Shown here one piece after another: positions 19,563 through 29,431 of a stretch of 64,000 nucleotides of DNA; positions within the stretch are counted from its first letter, which is position 1; each line of letters opens with the position of its first letter. The position numbers and the translations under genes are program-made. This DNA comes from Bacteroidota bacterium. Lineage in GTDB: Bacteria; Bacteroidota; Bacteroidia; Bacteroidales; UBA6013. The notes under the pieces were generated by a model. It ran no database searches. It saw only the letters and a program-made list of their open reading frames with translations, and was not told where the DNA came from. The stretch is from positions 1 through 64,000 of the forward strand of contig JAIFMG010000026.1 in the NCBI GenBank assembly GCA_020048645.1. Reading direction: 5' to 3'.

Positions 19563-20993
19563 TCAAGGTTGTGGGAAGTTCTGGTACGTGCCTTCCAGAT
19601 CGAAATAGTGCTTGGGTAGCTGGTCCGTGCTGAATTGTGGCCACCAACTCGCGTATAAAAACAGCGTGGAATCACTGATGTTCAAATCTGCGGGCAGATG
19701 TTCGGCCACGAAAAACGTGGTGGAATTTTCGGGTCCCTCCAAGGCAGACAACATCAGCGTTTCAGTCGAGAGCGGCCAGTTGACAAAGACAGTCGGAGAG
19801 AGCATGGCTTTGGGAATCAAGTTCTTGTCATGCCCTTGCGCCTGGCTGATGATTTGCTGGTAAAAATCCAGTTTCTCGTAATATACCCTGGCGGTCTTGT
19901 TCATCAGAAAAAGATGGAAGAAGACCGCAACAACCAACGTTCCTGATGCACCTCTGTTGAAGAGATTGCGCTCATGATCGATCCAGTGCAGCACAAGAAT
20001 GCCCAGCATGAAGCTCAGGGGCATGAAGTCCTTTTCCATTTGCGCGTCGCAATCGCCTGCGTGGTAAATGACCGCCGTCAACACAAAGAAGCCGAAGATA
20101 TAAACTCCCAAGATGCTGAACTTGAAGAACGCATTTCTCTTGGCGTGCATCACCAAAGCCAAAATCGCGACAAGCAGAATCATGAGGTAGGTTTCTTGGA
20201 TTCGGTGCAGAACGAAGGTGAAAGGATAAAGGCCACGCCAATTCTTTAAAACTTCGCGCATTTCGTTGATATTGCCCAACAAATTCCCTTCATAGCTGCT
20301 CGATTCTACTGCCGCAGCCTTGAGAACAACCAGGACGCCGACCAGGGAAATCAAGATATAGCTTTTGGCATTCTTGTAGCCGTGGTCAAACACGATTTTG
20401 TGCAAAATGGCAAACAGCAGGGTGAAAGTAGCGACAGGATGCGCAAAAAAAGCAAGAGCAGCCACCAAGATAGCCCCCAAGTAGTCCCAAATGGGTTTCA
20501 TCGGTCGGTTCATGTTTATCCAGGCATAAAACAGCGTAGAATATACAAGCGCCTGATGGGTTTCTGTTACAATATAGAAGAAGTTGTGCGTCACTCCAAG
20601 GGTAAGCACAAGCACTGTCAATAGCGCTGCTTTGGTGTGTTTGAGCCAATAGGCATTGAGCAAAAACACAATGTAGTAAACGCCAGTGAATGAAACCGAA
20701 AAGATGAGCAGCACCCAACGAAGCGGAAGTTCGAGCCACAAGGCAAGCCTCGTGGGCAGTTGGGTCAAGAAGGTCGAGTAGCGGCTTGCCTCTATGTTGA
20801 TCTGGTCGAAGTAGATGATTTTGAAAAGTTGCGCGGAACTGTCGTAGCTCAGTACCCTGGGCAGGTAATGCCACGCGCTGAGCACGAGCATCACCGCAAA
20901 GAAAAAATGCCCCCAGATCAACATTCCCTTTTCAGAAAAAACGCGATGCAAATGTTTGCTCGCCCATTCGATATTTTCCCTGATGCTGATCAT
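19563..20993 (-). CDS. Polytopic membrane protein, hypothetical
   Basis: Multiple hydrophobic helices across ~470 aa. Confidence 0.7.
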   Translation of the reverse strand: MISIRENIEWASKHLHRVFSEKGMLIWGHFFFAVMLVLSAWHYLPRVLSYDSSAQLFKIIYFDQINIEASRYSTFLTQLPTRLALWLELPLRWVLLIFSVSFTGVYYIVFLLNAYWLKHTKAALLTVLVLTLGVTHNFFYIVTETHQALVYSTLFYAWINMNRPMKPIWDYLGAILVAALAFFAHPVATFTLLFAILHKIVFDHGYKNAKSYILISLVGVLVVLKAAAVESSSYEGNLLGNINEMREVLKNWRGLYPFTFVLHRIQETYLMILLVAILALVMHAKRNAFFKFSILGVYIFGFFVLTAVIYHAGDCDAQMEKDFMPLSFMLGILVLHWIDHERNLFNRGASGTLVVAVFFHLFLMNKTARVYYEKLDFYQQIISQAQGHDKNLIPKAMLSPTVFVNWPLSTETLMLSALEGPENSTTFFVAEHLPADLNISDSTLFLYASWWPQFSTDQLPKHYFDLEGTYQNFPQP

Positions 20994-21352
20994 TCGAGTA
21001 TGGGATTATAGACCTCGGTGTCGGGGCCGATGGTGATGACTAGGTTTTGGTCAGCATTGAGTTGGAAACTTTCGCGGGTGCGCAAGTAAACAACGTTCGA
21101 TCCTGCTGTCATCAAAAACTCTAGTTCTCCACCGATGGGAAATTCCTCCTTGAGCAGGGTGATGGAGGTCGGGTCGGTGCTTTGGCCGGGCAGGAGCGAA
21201 CCGTAAACTGAAACATCGCCCATGCGGAAGGACGAAATTCGCACCTCGCCCAACTGGTTTTCGATGGAAATGGTCGCGGTGGCATACTCTTCGCACGAGG
21301 TGGCTGCCAAAGATGCAACAAGCAGAAAGATAAGCAGGCGTTCAAAGCGCAT
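20990..21352 (-). CDS. Small putative lipoprotein
   Basis: Lipobox-like LAATSCEE; ATGA overlap with next gene. Confidence 0.65.
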   Translation of the reverse strand: MRFERLLIFLLVASLAATSCEEYATATISIENQLGEVRISSFRMGDVSVYGSLLPGQSTDPTSITLLKEEFPIGGELEFLMTAGSNVVYLRTRESFQLNADQNLVITIGPDTEVYNPILE

Positions 21353-21363
21353 GGCGATAGGAT

Positions 21364-21954
21364 TTAAGGAGTGATTTTGACCTCAAACTCACCCAGGAAA
21401 GCGCTGGTTTGTCCTTGCGTTACTTCCAGCAATTCGAGGATGTAGGGCTTGGCCGTGGCTACGCTTCCATTGTTTTGCGACAGCAGGAACGAATCGACCA
21501 TGCAGATGTGGAATCCAGGCTGGAGCACCTGCATGTTGACCAGCAATTCGGCAAAATCACCGGCGGTGAGCAGGGTGTCGTTGTCGGTCTGGTAACTGGC
21601 CGAGAAGGCGTATTTCACCTCCTCGGTGGTGGTCGCGAAGCCCAGGACCGGCTCCGAATGCCGACCGCTGGTATCGAGCAGGAATGAGTCGAAGCTGCCC
21701 CAAGGCTTTTCGTTGATGCTGATGCTCAAGGCTTTGATTTGAGGAACCAAGATGTAATGCCTTTGGTCCTCAATTTCGAGATAGGGCTTCACGATCAGGA
21801 TGATCTCCCGAAATTCCACCTCGGTGTTCTGCGAGTAAATCGCATCCGAGGGGCTGTAGCGGTCTTCGTCGGCGCAGCCTGCCGCGAGGCTTGCCCCAAG
21901 CCAGAGCAGCAGCAGCAACCGAGGAGGTAGGAATGCGGACCATGAATTTTTCAT
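21364..21954 (-). CDS. Putative lipoprotein
   Basis: LWLGASLAAGCADED lipobox. Confidence 0.65.
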   Translation of the reverse strand: MKNSWSAFLPPRLLLLLWLGASLAAGCADEDRYSPSDAIYSQNTEVEFREIILIVKPYLEIEDQRHYILVPQIKALSISINEKPWGSFDSFLLDTSGRHSEPVLGFATTTEEVKYAFSASYQTDNDTLLTAGDFAELLVNMQVLQPGFHICMVDSFLLSQNNGSVATAKPYILELLEVTQGQTSAFLGEFEVKITP

Positions 21955-22286
21955 TCTGTTTGTATGAAGTTGTTGAAAATGCCGATGAAGGTCATTTTCT
22001 TGTCATCGCCCAACATAGGCAATTCGTAGGTGTATTGGCTGAACAGGTAGTAGTTTTTTCGCTCGATGAACTGTTCGGTTTCGTTGACGCTCAGGCGTGC
22101 CAGCGCGTTGCTGGCCCGGTCGAGAAGGCTTCCTGCGCCGGTGTTGGCGCCGGTGTTGTCTGCCACGTAATCTTTCAAAAGCTGATCAATGTGGACGCGC
22201 AGGTGCTCTTTGAAGTCCGCCTCGTTCGGGTTGGTCGCGAGGAGCAAGGCCGAAAGGGCGAGCAGGGTGATGAAAAACCATTTCAT
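21951..22286 (-). CDS. DUF4359-like small secreted protein
   Basis: Short N-terminal TM followed by ATNPNEADFKEHL. Confidence 0.5.
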   Translation of the reverse strand: MKWFFITLLALSALLLATNPNEADFKEHLRVHIDQLLKDYVADNTGANTGAGSLLDRASNALARLSVNETEQFIERKNYYLFSQYTYELPMLGDDKKMTFIGIFNNFIQTE

Positions 22287-22457
22287 GTGTTGGAGGATTG
22301 AAGCGTTTCGGGGATTTATTTTGTGCCATGAAGATAGGAATTGTCGGGTTCAAATGCAAAAAAAAGCCATGCCTCGCTGATCTTGAGGGCGAGAGCGCCC
22401 TTGCGCGCTGATCGATTTGGATTATCTTTAGCCAAAAATTTAACAAAGCCGAGCCAC

Positions 22458-23267
22458 ATGGAAATGGATTCATTGACCTTAACGCTGATCTTCATCTTTG
22501 TTAGCGCCTTGTTCGGTGCGTTTCTCCGGCGCCGTAGCCGCGACAAATGCCTTCTCGATTTTGACGGAGACATGGCGGTTCTCCAGCATGTCGATGGTCG
22601 GGAGGTCGCGCGCGGATTGCTCGACGTGGAAAGCACGGGCTTGGAGTTCCGCTTTCCAGAACCTGTCAAGGACGACAAGGGGCTGTTCACTTCTTCTTAC
22701 ATGTTTTACAAGTATGAGTTCGAGCAAATATTGACAATCATCCGTTTCCACGATTTGCTCGACGAAGAGGCCAAGGCCCGGAGAGACAAGGAGTTGGCGG
22801 CTACCTATCGGCCAAAATTTTGGCGTCGCATGAAGCGTCGGCTGGGCAACTTTTTCAAGACCATCAGGGATTCGCTCGAAGAGGTTTTGCAGGTCATTGT
22901 CAGCCAGGTCCAGAAGGTCGGCAAGACGGGGGAGGTGCTGGCAAGCCAGAACAAGTACGTTTCTAAAATGCAGGGACAACTTCTCCAGTCTGTGGGTACT
23001 GCTTACGAGCCTTTGTTGGAGCAGTACATCGGGCGGAGGGTTGTTTTTGAGCTTATCAAAGGGGGCGTGATTACAAAATACGACGGAGTGCTCAAGGATT
23101 ATACCCAAGATTACGTCGAGATAATGGACGTTCATTATGCTATCGACGACAAGGGCCCTTGGCGTGTCGCGGATATGATTTTTCCGCAGCGGTTCTGCAT
23201 CGTCCGGCATTTTGGCGAGCGCTTGCCCGAGCATGAACTCAAAGACAAGAAGAATGGCAAGGCCTGA
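22458..23267 (+). CDS. Membrane-anchored hypothetical protein
   Basis: Single N-terminal TM (LTLTLIFIFVSALFGAF), long soluble domain; ATG at 22458 in frame. Confidence 0.6.
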   Translation: MEMDSLTLTLIFIFVSALFGAFLRRRSRDKCLLDFDGDMAVLQHVDGREVARGLLDVESTGLEFRFPEPVKDDKGLFTSSYMFYKYEFEQILTIIRFHDLLDEEAKARRDKELAATYRPKFWRRMKRRLGNFFKTIRDSLEEVLQVIVSQVQKVGKTGEVLASQNKYVSKMQGQLLQSVGTAYEPLLEQYIGRRVVFELIKGGVITKYDGVLKDYTQDYVEIMDVHYAIDDKGPWRVADMIFPQRFCIVRHFGERLPEHELKDKKNGKA

Positions 23268-23499
23268 CGAATTGGTGCTGCTTTTCCGCGGCAGCATTGT
23301 CGAGGCGCTGGGGGCCAAGGCTTTTGTCGAGGAAAGTGGCATCCCTTTGCTTTTCAGGGATTTGCACCAGTCCAGCATCGTGGCCGGATGGATTCAGCCG
23401 GGCTCCCTGGACGGGGCCGAGCTCTGGGTAGCGGCTCGCCACGAGCAGGCGGCCTTGGATTTGCTCGACAAGTTTTTCAACGCACCTTTCACACTCTGA
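23254..23499 (+). CDS. DUF2007-like (putative signal transducing) protein
   Basis: 81 aa, ELVLLFRGSIVEALGAKAFVEESGIPLLFRD...ELWVAARHEQAALDLL; overlaps upstream ORF. Confidence 0.65.
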   Translation: MARPDELVLLFRGSIVEALGAKAFVEESGIPLLFRDLHQSSIVAGWIQPGSLDGAELWVAARHEQAALDLLDKFFNAPFTL

Positions 23500-23518
23500 A
23501 ATCTTAACCAAAGGGCTT

Positions 23519-24520
23519 ATGGACAGGACGGCATTTTTCGTGTTTTTCTGGTTCGTCTTGGGGACAGCCGCATCTGCCCAAACCGATACCTTTTACATTG
23601 AAACCAACCAGCACACCTTTTCGCTTCGGTTGAACTACGTCCATCCTTGGCAGCAGATCCAGGTCATGCACCCTGTCGATGGTTCGGTGGCTTCGTTGGT
23701 GAACAACCGCGACTACACGACCATCGAGCCGGTGGTGAGCAACAGCGTCGGCATCGGTGGAACCTGGCGGAACGTGGCCGTCAACTTCATCGTCCCTTTG
23801 GAGCCTCGCCGCGACGACCCGCCTTCCACTTTCATGGATGTTCGCCTGAACCTTAGTGGGAGAAGGTATTTTTTGCAGGGCTATTATGGCAAGTTCGAGG
23901 GGCTATACAACTACACGCTGCCGCCCTGCGATCTTTGCGGCTATCTTCCCTTCGAGCCGGAGTCAAGCTTCAAGCGCATGGGGGGGCAGATGTTCTGGGT
24001 CTTCAATTCCAACGAATACACGCTCAACGCGACACGGAAGTATTCGGAGCGACAGAAGCATTCGGCAGGTTCGCCCCTGGTGATGGCCGAAGTGATGCGC
24101 TGGAACTTGAACGCCAATGTGTTCAGTGCCGATACCGCTGGTCTTTTCCCTTACTTCGGCAGCCTTGCCAGCACGGGGGCGAGCGTTTTTTCGGGTTATG
24201 CCTACACCTTGGTTTACCGTCGTTTCTTCCTCGACCCGATCCTGTTTGTGGGCACGGGCTTGCGGCATATGGCGGAAGAAGGTGAAGCGACCACGACGCG
24301 TTATTGGGATATTCCCGTCAACGCTGTTTTTCGACTTCACGGTGGGTACAACGGCAAACGCTATTATACCGGATTCCACTGGATCAATCGGTTCGACCTG
24401 CTTCATGCCAAGGCGGCCAAGTTGAACTTCGCGGACAGTTACCTGATGTTTTTTGTGGGCTACAAGTTCTCGCTGAAGGATTCGCGTTCGCCTTGGCTGA
24501 CTCCCGAGCCATTTCAATAG
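23519..24520 (+). CDS. Secreted/outer membrane hypothetical protein
   Basis: Signal peptide FVFFWFVLGTAASAQ; aromatic-rich beta-barrel-like sequence. Confidence 0.6.
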   Translation: MDRTAFFVFFWFVLGTAASAQTDTFYIETNQHTFSLRLNYVHPWQQIQVMHPVDGSVASLVNNRDYTTIEPVVSNSVGIGGTWRNVAVNFIVPLEPRRDDPPSTFMDVRLNLSGRRYFLQGYYGKFEGLYNYTLPPCDLCGYLPFEPESSFKRMGGQMFWVFNSNEYTLNATRKYSERQKHSAGSPLVMAEVMRWNLNANVFSADTAGLFPYFGSLASTGASVFSGYAYTLVYRRFFLDPILFVGTGLRHMAEEGEATTTRYWDIPVNAVFRLHGGYNGKRYYTGFHWINRFDLLHAKAAKLNFADSYLMFFVGYKFSLKDSRSPWLTPEPFQ

Positions 24521-27027
24521 TGGACAACTTCGCAGTTGGGGTTGTCTTGTTTGAATTTGTTGATGAGCATTTCCGGCACGCGGGTATTGAAGCATTTCAG
24601 GCTGCGGAGCTTGGGCAGTCCTGAGATGGGGCCGAGCATCATGACGCCGGTGTTCGTGATTTCGAGCACTTCCAAGGCGCGTAGGTTCTCGAGCGGTTTC
24701 AGGTTGCTGATTTCGGTTCCGGAGCAGTTGAGGATGCGCATCTTGGCCAGCGCTTGTATGGGGTCGAGCCTTCTGACGGATGTGTTTTGAATGTGAAGTT
24801 GTTCCAAATCTGTGAGTTGGGCGATAGGGCCCAAGTCGGCGATGGGGGAGGCCGAGCACTGGAGGTAGTTTAGTTTTTTGAGGTGTTGGATGGTGCCAAG
24901 GTCTGCCACTTGGGTGTCGGAGACTTTCAGGTAGCGCAGCAGATGGAATTGGCGCAGCGGTTCGAGGTTGGTTATCTGGCTCCGTTCGTCGGGGATGATG
25001 GTGAGCTCGGTGATGCTGACCAGGCGGTGGAGTTGCTCGGCGTTGGGAGTCAGGTCGATGCTGCTGTGCGCTTGGAAGATTTTCTTCCAGGCCAGGGAGA
25101 GCTGCGTCCACCAGGCGGCCAGGTTTTCGGTCTGGAAAATGACCAGCGCCGCGGGTGTTCTCTCCCAGATGGGCATGATTTGCTGGGGCGTGAACTGGTT
25201 TCCGTCGAGGTCCAGCAGTTGCAACATGCTCAATTTTGCGAGAGGACTAGGGTCGGTGATGCGTGTTTTGTCGAGCGCTACGCGGGTGAGGCTGGTGCAT
25301 TCGGCCAGCGGGCTGGCGTCGGCGATGGGGCATCCGCTTGCGGTGAAGCTTTCCAGGCGTTGAAGCCTGCCGATGCCGTCGAGCTTTGTCACGGGGCTTC
25401 GCGAGCAGTCGAGCAGGCGGAGACTGCCCAGCGAAAAGATGGGCGAGAGGTCGGCCAAGTCGGTGTCAGTAAGGCTAAGCTCTTCCAAGAGAGGCAGTTG
25501 TGCCAGCGGGGCCAGGCTTCCTAGGCCCGTCTTTCCATCGAGCTTGAGGCTGCGGAGCTTGGCCAGGGCGTGCAGTTCTTCTTTTTTGGGGGTGCGGGAA
25601 ATGTCGATGTGCTCGCCGAAGGCCTGTTTCCATGGGGAGCTGAGCAGCATCCACCATTGGCTGAGCTGCTCGGATTGGAAGACGACGAGCGTCGCGCTTC
25701 TCTTTTGGAGGAAGGCCTGCACCTCGGCGGCCGTTAGTGGGGTGTTGTCGGCATAGACATTGGTGATTTGCGTGTTGTTTTCGAGGGCCATGAGGCTGGT
25801 GATTTTGCTGCCATCGCATATCAAGATGCTAAGCATCGTGCAGTTGGCCAGAGGCGAGAGGTCGGCGATGGTTGTTCCGCTGATGTCGAGCTGCTTGAGT
25901 TGGGTCCATTGCTTGGCGGCCTCGAGGCTGCTGACGCGTGTTCCGGCGCAGCTCAGGCTGGCGAGTTGCGCGAGGCCTTCCAGGGGCTGGAGGTTTTCGA
26001 CCTGGCTTTGGTCGAGCACGAGATTTTCGAGCAGGCGGAGGCTGGCCAGGGGTTGGAGGTCTTTGACAGCCGTTTTCGCGATGTTGAGCGTGCGCAGGCT
26101 GGCGAACTGCCCGAATCCGTCGAGGCGTTTGAGTGGGCTGTTGCTGGCGTCGAGCTCGGTGAGGTTGACGGCGAAGCGCATGGGGCCGTAGTCCTCGATC
26201 AGGGTGCCGCGGGTGTCGAGTCGGCCCAGGCGCGAGAGGTTGCGCAGGGCGTAGGTGCTGTTGACGCGCAGCCCGGCCAGGCTAAGTTCGCGCAACTGGG
26301 TCATTTTTTCGAGCGGGGCCATGTTGCTCAGGCCGGTGCCGCTCAGGTCGAGGGTCTCGGTTTGCAGGATGTTGTTGAGGAAGGCCATCGTGTCGGCGTT
26401 GGCGATGCTGGCGCGGCTGAGCCAGAAGGCTTTCCAGTCGGCGCCCATGCTGTGCCACCAGGCCAGGGTCTGTTGGCGGAGGTTCAGCGGCGTGGTGTAG
26501 ATGCTGGCAATCTTGAGGACTTCCTCGACGGGGTCGAGGTTGACCTCCATGTGGCGGGTCTGGAGGTTGCGGACCGGGCGTCCGTCGAGGTCGGTGGCCA
26601 CCAGTTCGCGCTGCATGTCCACCATGAAGTAGGGCTGGCCATCTTCCTTGACTTTCAGCTCGACGGATTCCACTTCGAGCTGGAAGCGGGCGCTCCGGAA
26701 AAAGAAGTCCACGTCCTTGAGGTAGGATTGCACGTCCTTGAAGAGGGTCTGGTCGCGGTTGGCCACCAGGTCGTCCTCGATTTGCACCTTGTCATCGACG
26801 AAGACGCGGGCATAGCTTTGCGTGATGACAATGTCCTTTTCGCGGTTGGACGAAAGGCTGTCGCCCAGGAAGTTGAGCGTGCCTTCGACGTACTTGACCA
26901 GGCGGGTGATCTGCTCCTTGTAGTCGTTCAGCTTTTCGGGTGTTATTCCGGCTTGTGCGTTCCCGAAGGTGGGAAATATCAGCAAGATCGCCGCGAGGGC
27001 AATGACTTTAATAGGGGATGCTTCCAT
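24514..27027 (-). CDS. Secreted leucine-rich repeat protein with repeated W-rich linker modules
   Basis: Many LxxLxxLxLxxTxIxDLxPL repeats; signal peptide; three WW...WK...F linkers. Confidence 0.85.
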   Translation of the reverse strand: MEASPIKVIALAAILLIFPTFGNAQAGITPEKLNDYKEQITRLVKYVEGTLNFLGDSLSSNREKDIVITQSYARVFVDDKVQIEDDLVANRDQTLFKDVQSYLKDVDFFFRSARFQLEVESVELKVKEDGQPYFMVDMQRELVATDLDGRPVRNLQTRHMEVNLDPVEEVLKIASIYTTPLNLRQQTLAWWHSMGADWKAFWLSRASIANADTMAFLNNILQTETLDLSGTGLSNMAPLEKMTQLRELSLAGLRVNSTYALRNLSRLGRLDTRGTLIEDYGPMRFAVNLTELDASNSPLKRLDGFGQFASLRTLNIAKTAVKDLQPLASLRLLENLVLDQSQVENLQPLEGLAQLASLSCAGTRVSSLEAAKQWTQLKQLDISGTTIADLSPLANCTMLSILICDGSKITSLMALENNTQITNVYADNTPLTAAEVQAFLQKRSATLVVFQSEQLSQWWMLLSSPWKQAFGEHIDISRTPKKEELHALAKLRSLKLDGKTGLGSLAPLAQLPLLEELSLTDTDLADLSPIFSLGSLRLLDCSRSPVTKLDGIGRLQRLESFTASGCPIADASPLAECTSLTRVALDKTRITDPSPLAKLSMLQLLDLDGNQFTPQQIMPIWERTPAALVIFQTENLAAWWTQLSLAWKKIFQAHSSIDLTPNAEQLHRLVSITELTIIPDERSQITNLEPLRQFHLLRYLKVSDTQVADLGTIQHLKKLNYLQCSASPIADLGPIAQLTDLEQLHIQNTSVRRLDPIQALAKMRILNCSGTEISNLKPLENLRALEVLEITNTGVMMLGPISGLPKLRSLKCFNTRVPEMLINKFKQDNPNCEVVHY

Positions 27028-27892
27028 GTGAGATGAATTTGATGAGTTCTTTTTTTTGCTCTTCGTCCAGTTGCATGAGGTTCGAGATGAGCCAGCCGGT
27101 GTTGTGCCCGGCGCGGTTGAAGAAGCTCAGGCGGAAGTACCAGCCTGGGATTTGGAAGAAGTGGAACTCGGTGCCTTCGACGGACTGGAACCGCATCTGC
27201 CCGTTCTTGAGCTCGAGGAGCAGGAGCGTCAAGTGGTCTGGCAGGAAGTCGCGGCTGGCGTACAGTTCGGTCTTCGAGGGGTCCTCGAAGACCTTGTCGA
27301 GGTTCATGAAGTCGAGCTCGTGGCTCAGCGGGTGGAGGAATAGGCCGTAGGGTGGGAGCGCCTCTTGGTTTTGGAAGAACAGCTCGTCGTACCGGGGCAG
27401 GAAGGCACCGGCGAGCACCCATTTTGAGCCGATGCTCTCTTCTTGGAGCTGCAAGAACAGCGTGGCGGTCTCGGCGCGTCCGCTGGCGGTGGTGAAGCGG
27501 GCCTGCACTTGCGCGAACCATTGTCCGCCGTGGAAGTCGAGGTAGATCGGGGCTTCGGGCTGGCTTACCCATTGGGTGAAGGCCTCTCGGGTTTCGGGGC
27601 TGATGAGCTGGTAGTCAAGCTCGAAGAGGGCCGGGAAGTAGCTCCGCCGGTAGGCGCGGTCGTGGTAGAGCGAGTCGCCGAGGTAGAGGCGTTTGCCCAT
27701 CTTGTCCTCCTCGGCGTTGAAACGGCGGAAAAACTGGTTGACCTGCTTGGTGCGGGCGTAGAGGTCGCCGATGTCCTGGTTGATCTGCGCGCTGGTGGTG
27801 AGGGTGTTGGCCAAGAGGAGCAGCAGGAGCGCCACGAAGTTTGGCCAGGCGGCAGGGCGTATCGGAGGGCTTTCAGCGCGCGGCTTGGTCAT
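27008..27892 (-). CDS. Secreted hypothetical protein
   Basis: Signal peptide NFVALLLLLLANTLTTSAQ; adjacent to the LRR gene. Confidence 0.6.
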   Translation of the reverse strand: MTKPRAESPPIRPAAWPNFVALLLLLLANTLTTSAQINQDIGDLYARTKQVNQFFRRFNAEEDKMGKRLYLGDSLYHDRAYRRSYFPALFELDYQLISPETREAFTQWVSQPEAPIYLDFHGGQWFAQVQARFTTASGRAETATLFLQLQEESIGSKWVLAGAFLPRYDELFFQNQEALPPYGLFLHPLSHELDFMNLDKVFEDPSKTELYASRDFLPDHLTLLLLELKNGQMRFQSVEGTEFHFFQIPGWYFRLSFFNRAGHNTGWLISNLMQLDEEQKKELIKFISHGSIPY

Positions 27893-28185
27893 GTCGTCGG
27901 GGGCTTGGATTTGGCCACCAAAATACCATTTCTCTTCAAGCCGCGAGCAGGCCCGGGCTTTTCTGCCATTGCCAAGGTCCACGCGGTCGAGGGCTTGTCG
28001 TTTCAAGCGTCCTGGCAGGGCGGCATGGGCTGGGTTGGAGACCCTTGCCCCGACGCTGGGCCAGCCTAGTCCAGATACTTGTGTTCGCGCCTGGGCCCCG
28101 AATCAAGCCGGGCCATTTTTCCTTGGGGGGCGAAAGGCCGCTTGCCGATATTTTTGTTAATTTGCGCACAAAACCCCCAAAGAGC

Positions 28186-29406
28186 ATGAGTGAATCCCGA
28201 AAATCGCGGCAGCAGCCCGAGCGGCGCAGCCCAAGCCCCGCCGAAATTGCACAAAACAGCTTCATCGCCGAGTCCGACTTCGATCCCGAATACTCCCGAC
28301 AGATGTGCGAGAACATCATGGAGCCGCTCGACGACACCTACTTCCGCTCCAAGTTCGTGGGCTTCGACCACATGCCCGAGCGCAACAACCCCGAGGTGCC
28401 GCTCATCTACGCCAGCAACCACTCGGGCATGTCGTTCCCCTGGGATGCCATCGTGTTCCTCTCGGGCCTGCTCCGGATCCATGATTACGACTTCTCGAAG
28501 GTGCCGCGCCCGCTGACTTCGCCCATGCTCTCGGCCTCCGCCTTCATGTGCCCCTTCCTGCTCCGCAACTTCTGGAAGCGCGCCGGCGGCATCGACGCCA
28601 GCTTCCTGAACTTCGAGACCATGATGAACCAGAAGGACATGGAGGTGATGATCTTCCCCGAGGGGGTGCCCGGCATCGGCAAAGGCTGGAACCGGCGCTA
28701 CCAGCTCCAGCGCTTCTCGACCTCCTTCATCCGCCAGAGCATCAAGTACAAGACCGACATCATCCCCTTCTCGACCGTCAACGGCGAGATGACCAACCCC
28801 TTTTCCTGGAAGTCCGACTGGCTGAACAAGGTCGTCCAGAAGGTCGGCATCCCCTACATGCCCGTGGCCGTCCAGTCGCTGCTCCTGCCCTTGCAGCCCT
28901 GGGCGTTCTACTACGCCCTGCCCGCCAAGTTCACCTACGTCATGGGCAAGCGCATCAGCCCCTACCAGTGGATCGACAAGCCCTACGACGAGATCACCGA
29001 GGACGAGTTCGCCAAGATCGCCAAGCGCGTCCGCGAGCTGATGCAGGCCGAGCTCGAAGAGAGCGTCCGCCAGCACGGCAAGAGGCCCTTCGACATGAAG
29101 GAGTTCTGGCCCGCGTTCTTCCGCGGATGGCGCTTCTTCCCCTACAACACCCCGCTGGGCTGGCCCATGATCTTCCGCGAGTTCGAACGCCAGTACGAAA
29201 AGAACGGAAAAGTCGAGAAGATCTACACCCGCCTCTTCTCCTACCTCTGGATGATGATACGCAACCCCCTCACCATCTGGTTCTTCGTGCCCATCATCGG
29301 CTGGATTCCCATCTTGCTCAAGGCCATGGTACAACAAAAGAAAATCCTTAGGGAGATGAAACGGCAGAAGGACGAGCGCGAGAAAGCGCGACAGAACAAC
29401 GCCTGA
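28186..29406 (+). CDS. 1-acyl-sn-glycerol-3-phosphate acyltransferase-like protein
   Basis: NHSGMSFPWD (NHxxxxxxD motif) and MIFPEGVPG motif. Confidence 0.8.
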   Translation: MSESRKSRQQPERRSPSPAEIAQNSFIAESDFDPEYSRQMCENIMEPLDDTYFRSKFVGFDHMPERNNPEVPLIYASNHSGMSFPWDAIVFLSGLLRIHDYDFSKVPRPLTSPMLSASAFMCPFLLRNFWKRAGGIDASFLNFETMMNQKDMEVMIFPEGVPGIGKGWNRRYQLQRFSTSFIRQSIKYKTDIIPFSTVNGEMTNPFSWKSDWLNKVVQKVGIPYMPVAVQSLLLPLQPWAFYYALPAKFTYVMGKRISPYQWIDKPYDEITEDEFAKIAKRVRELMQAELEESVRQHGKRPFDMKEFWPAFFRGWRFFPYNTPLGWPMIFREFERQYEKNGKVEKIYTRLFSYLWMMIRNPLTIWFFVPIIGWIPILLKAMVQQKKILREMKRQKDEREKARQNNA

Positions 29407-29431
29407 CCTCCCCCCAAATCCCCACAAGCCG

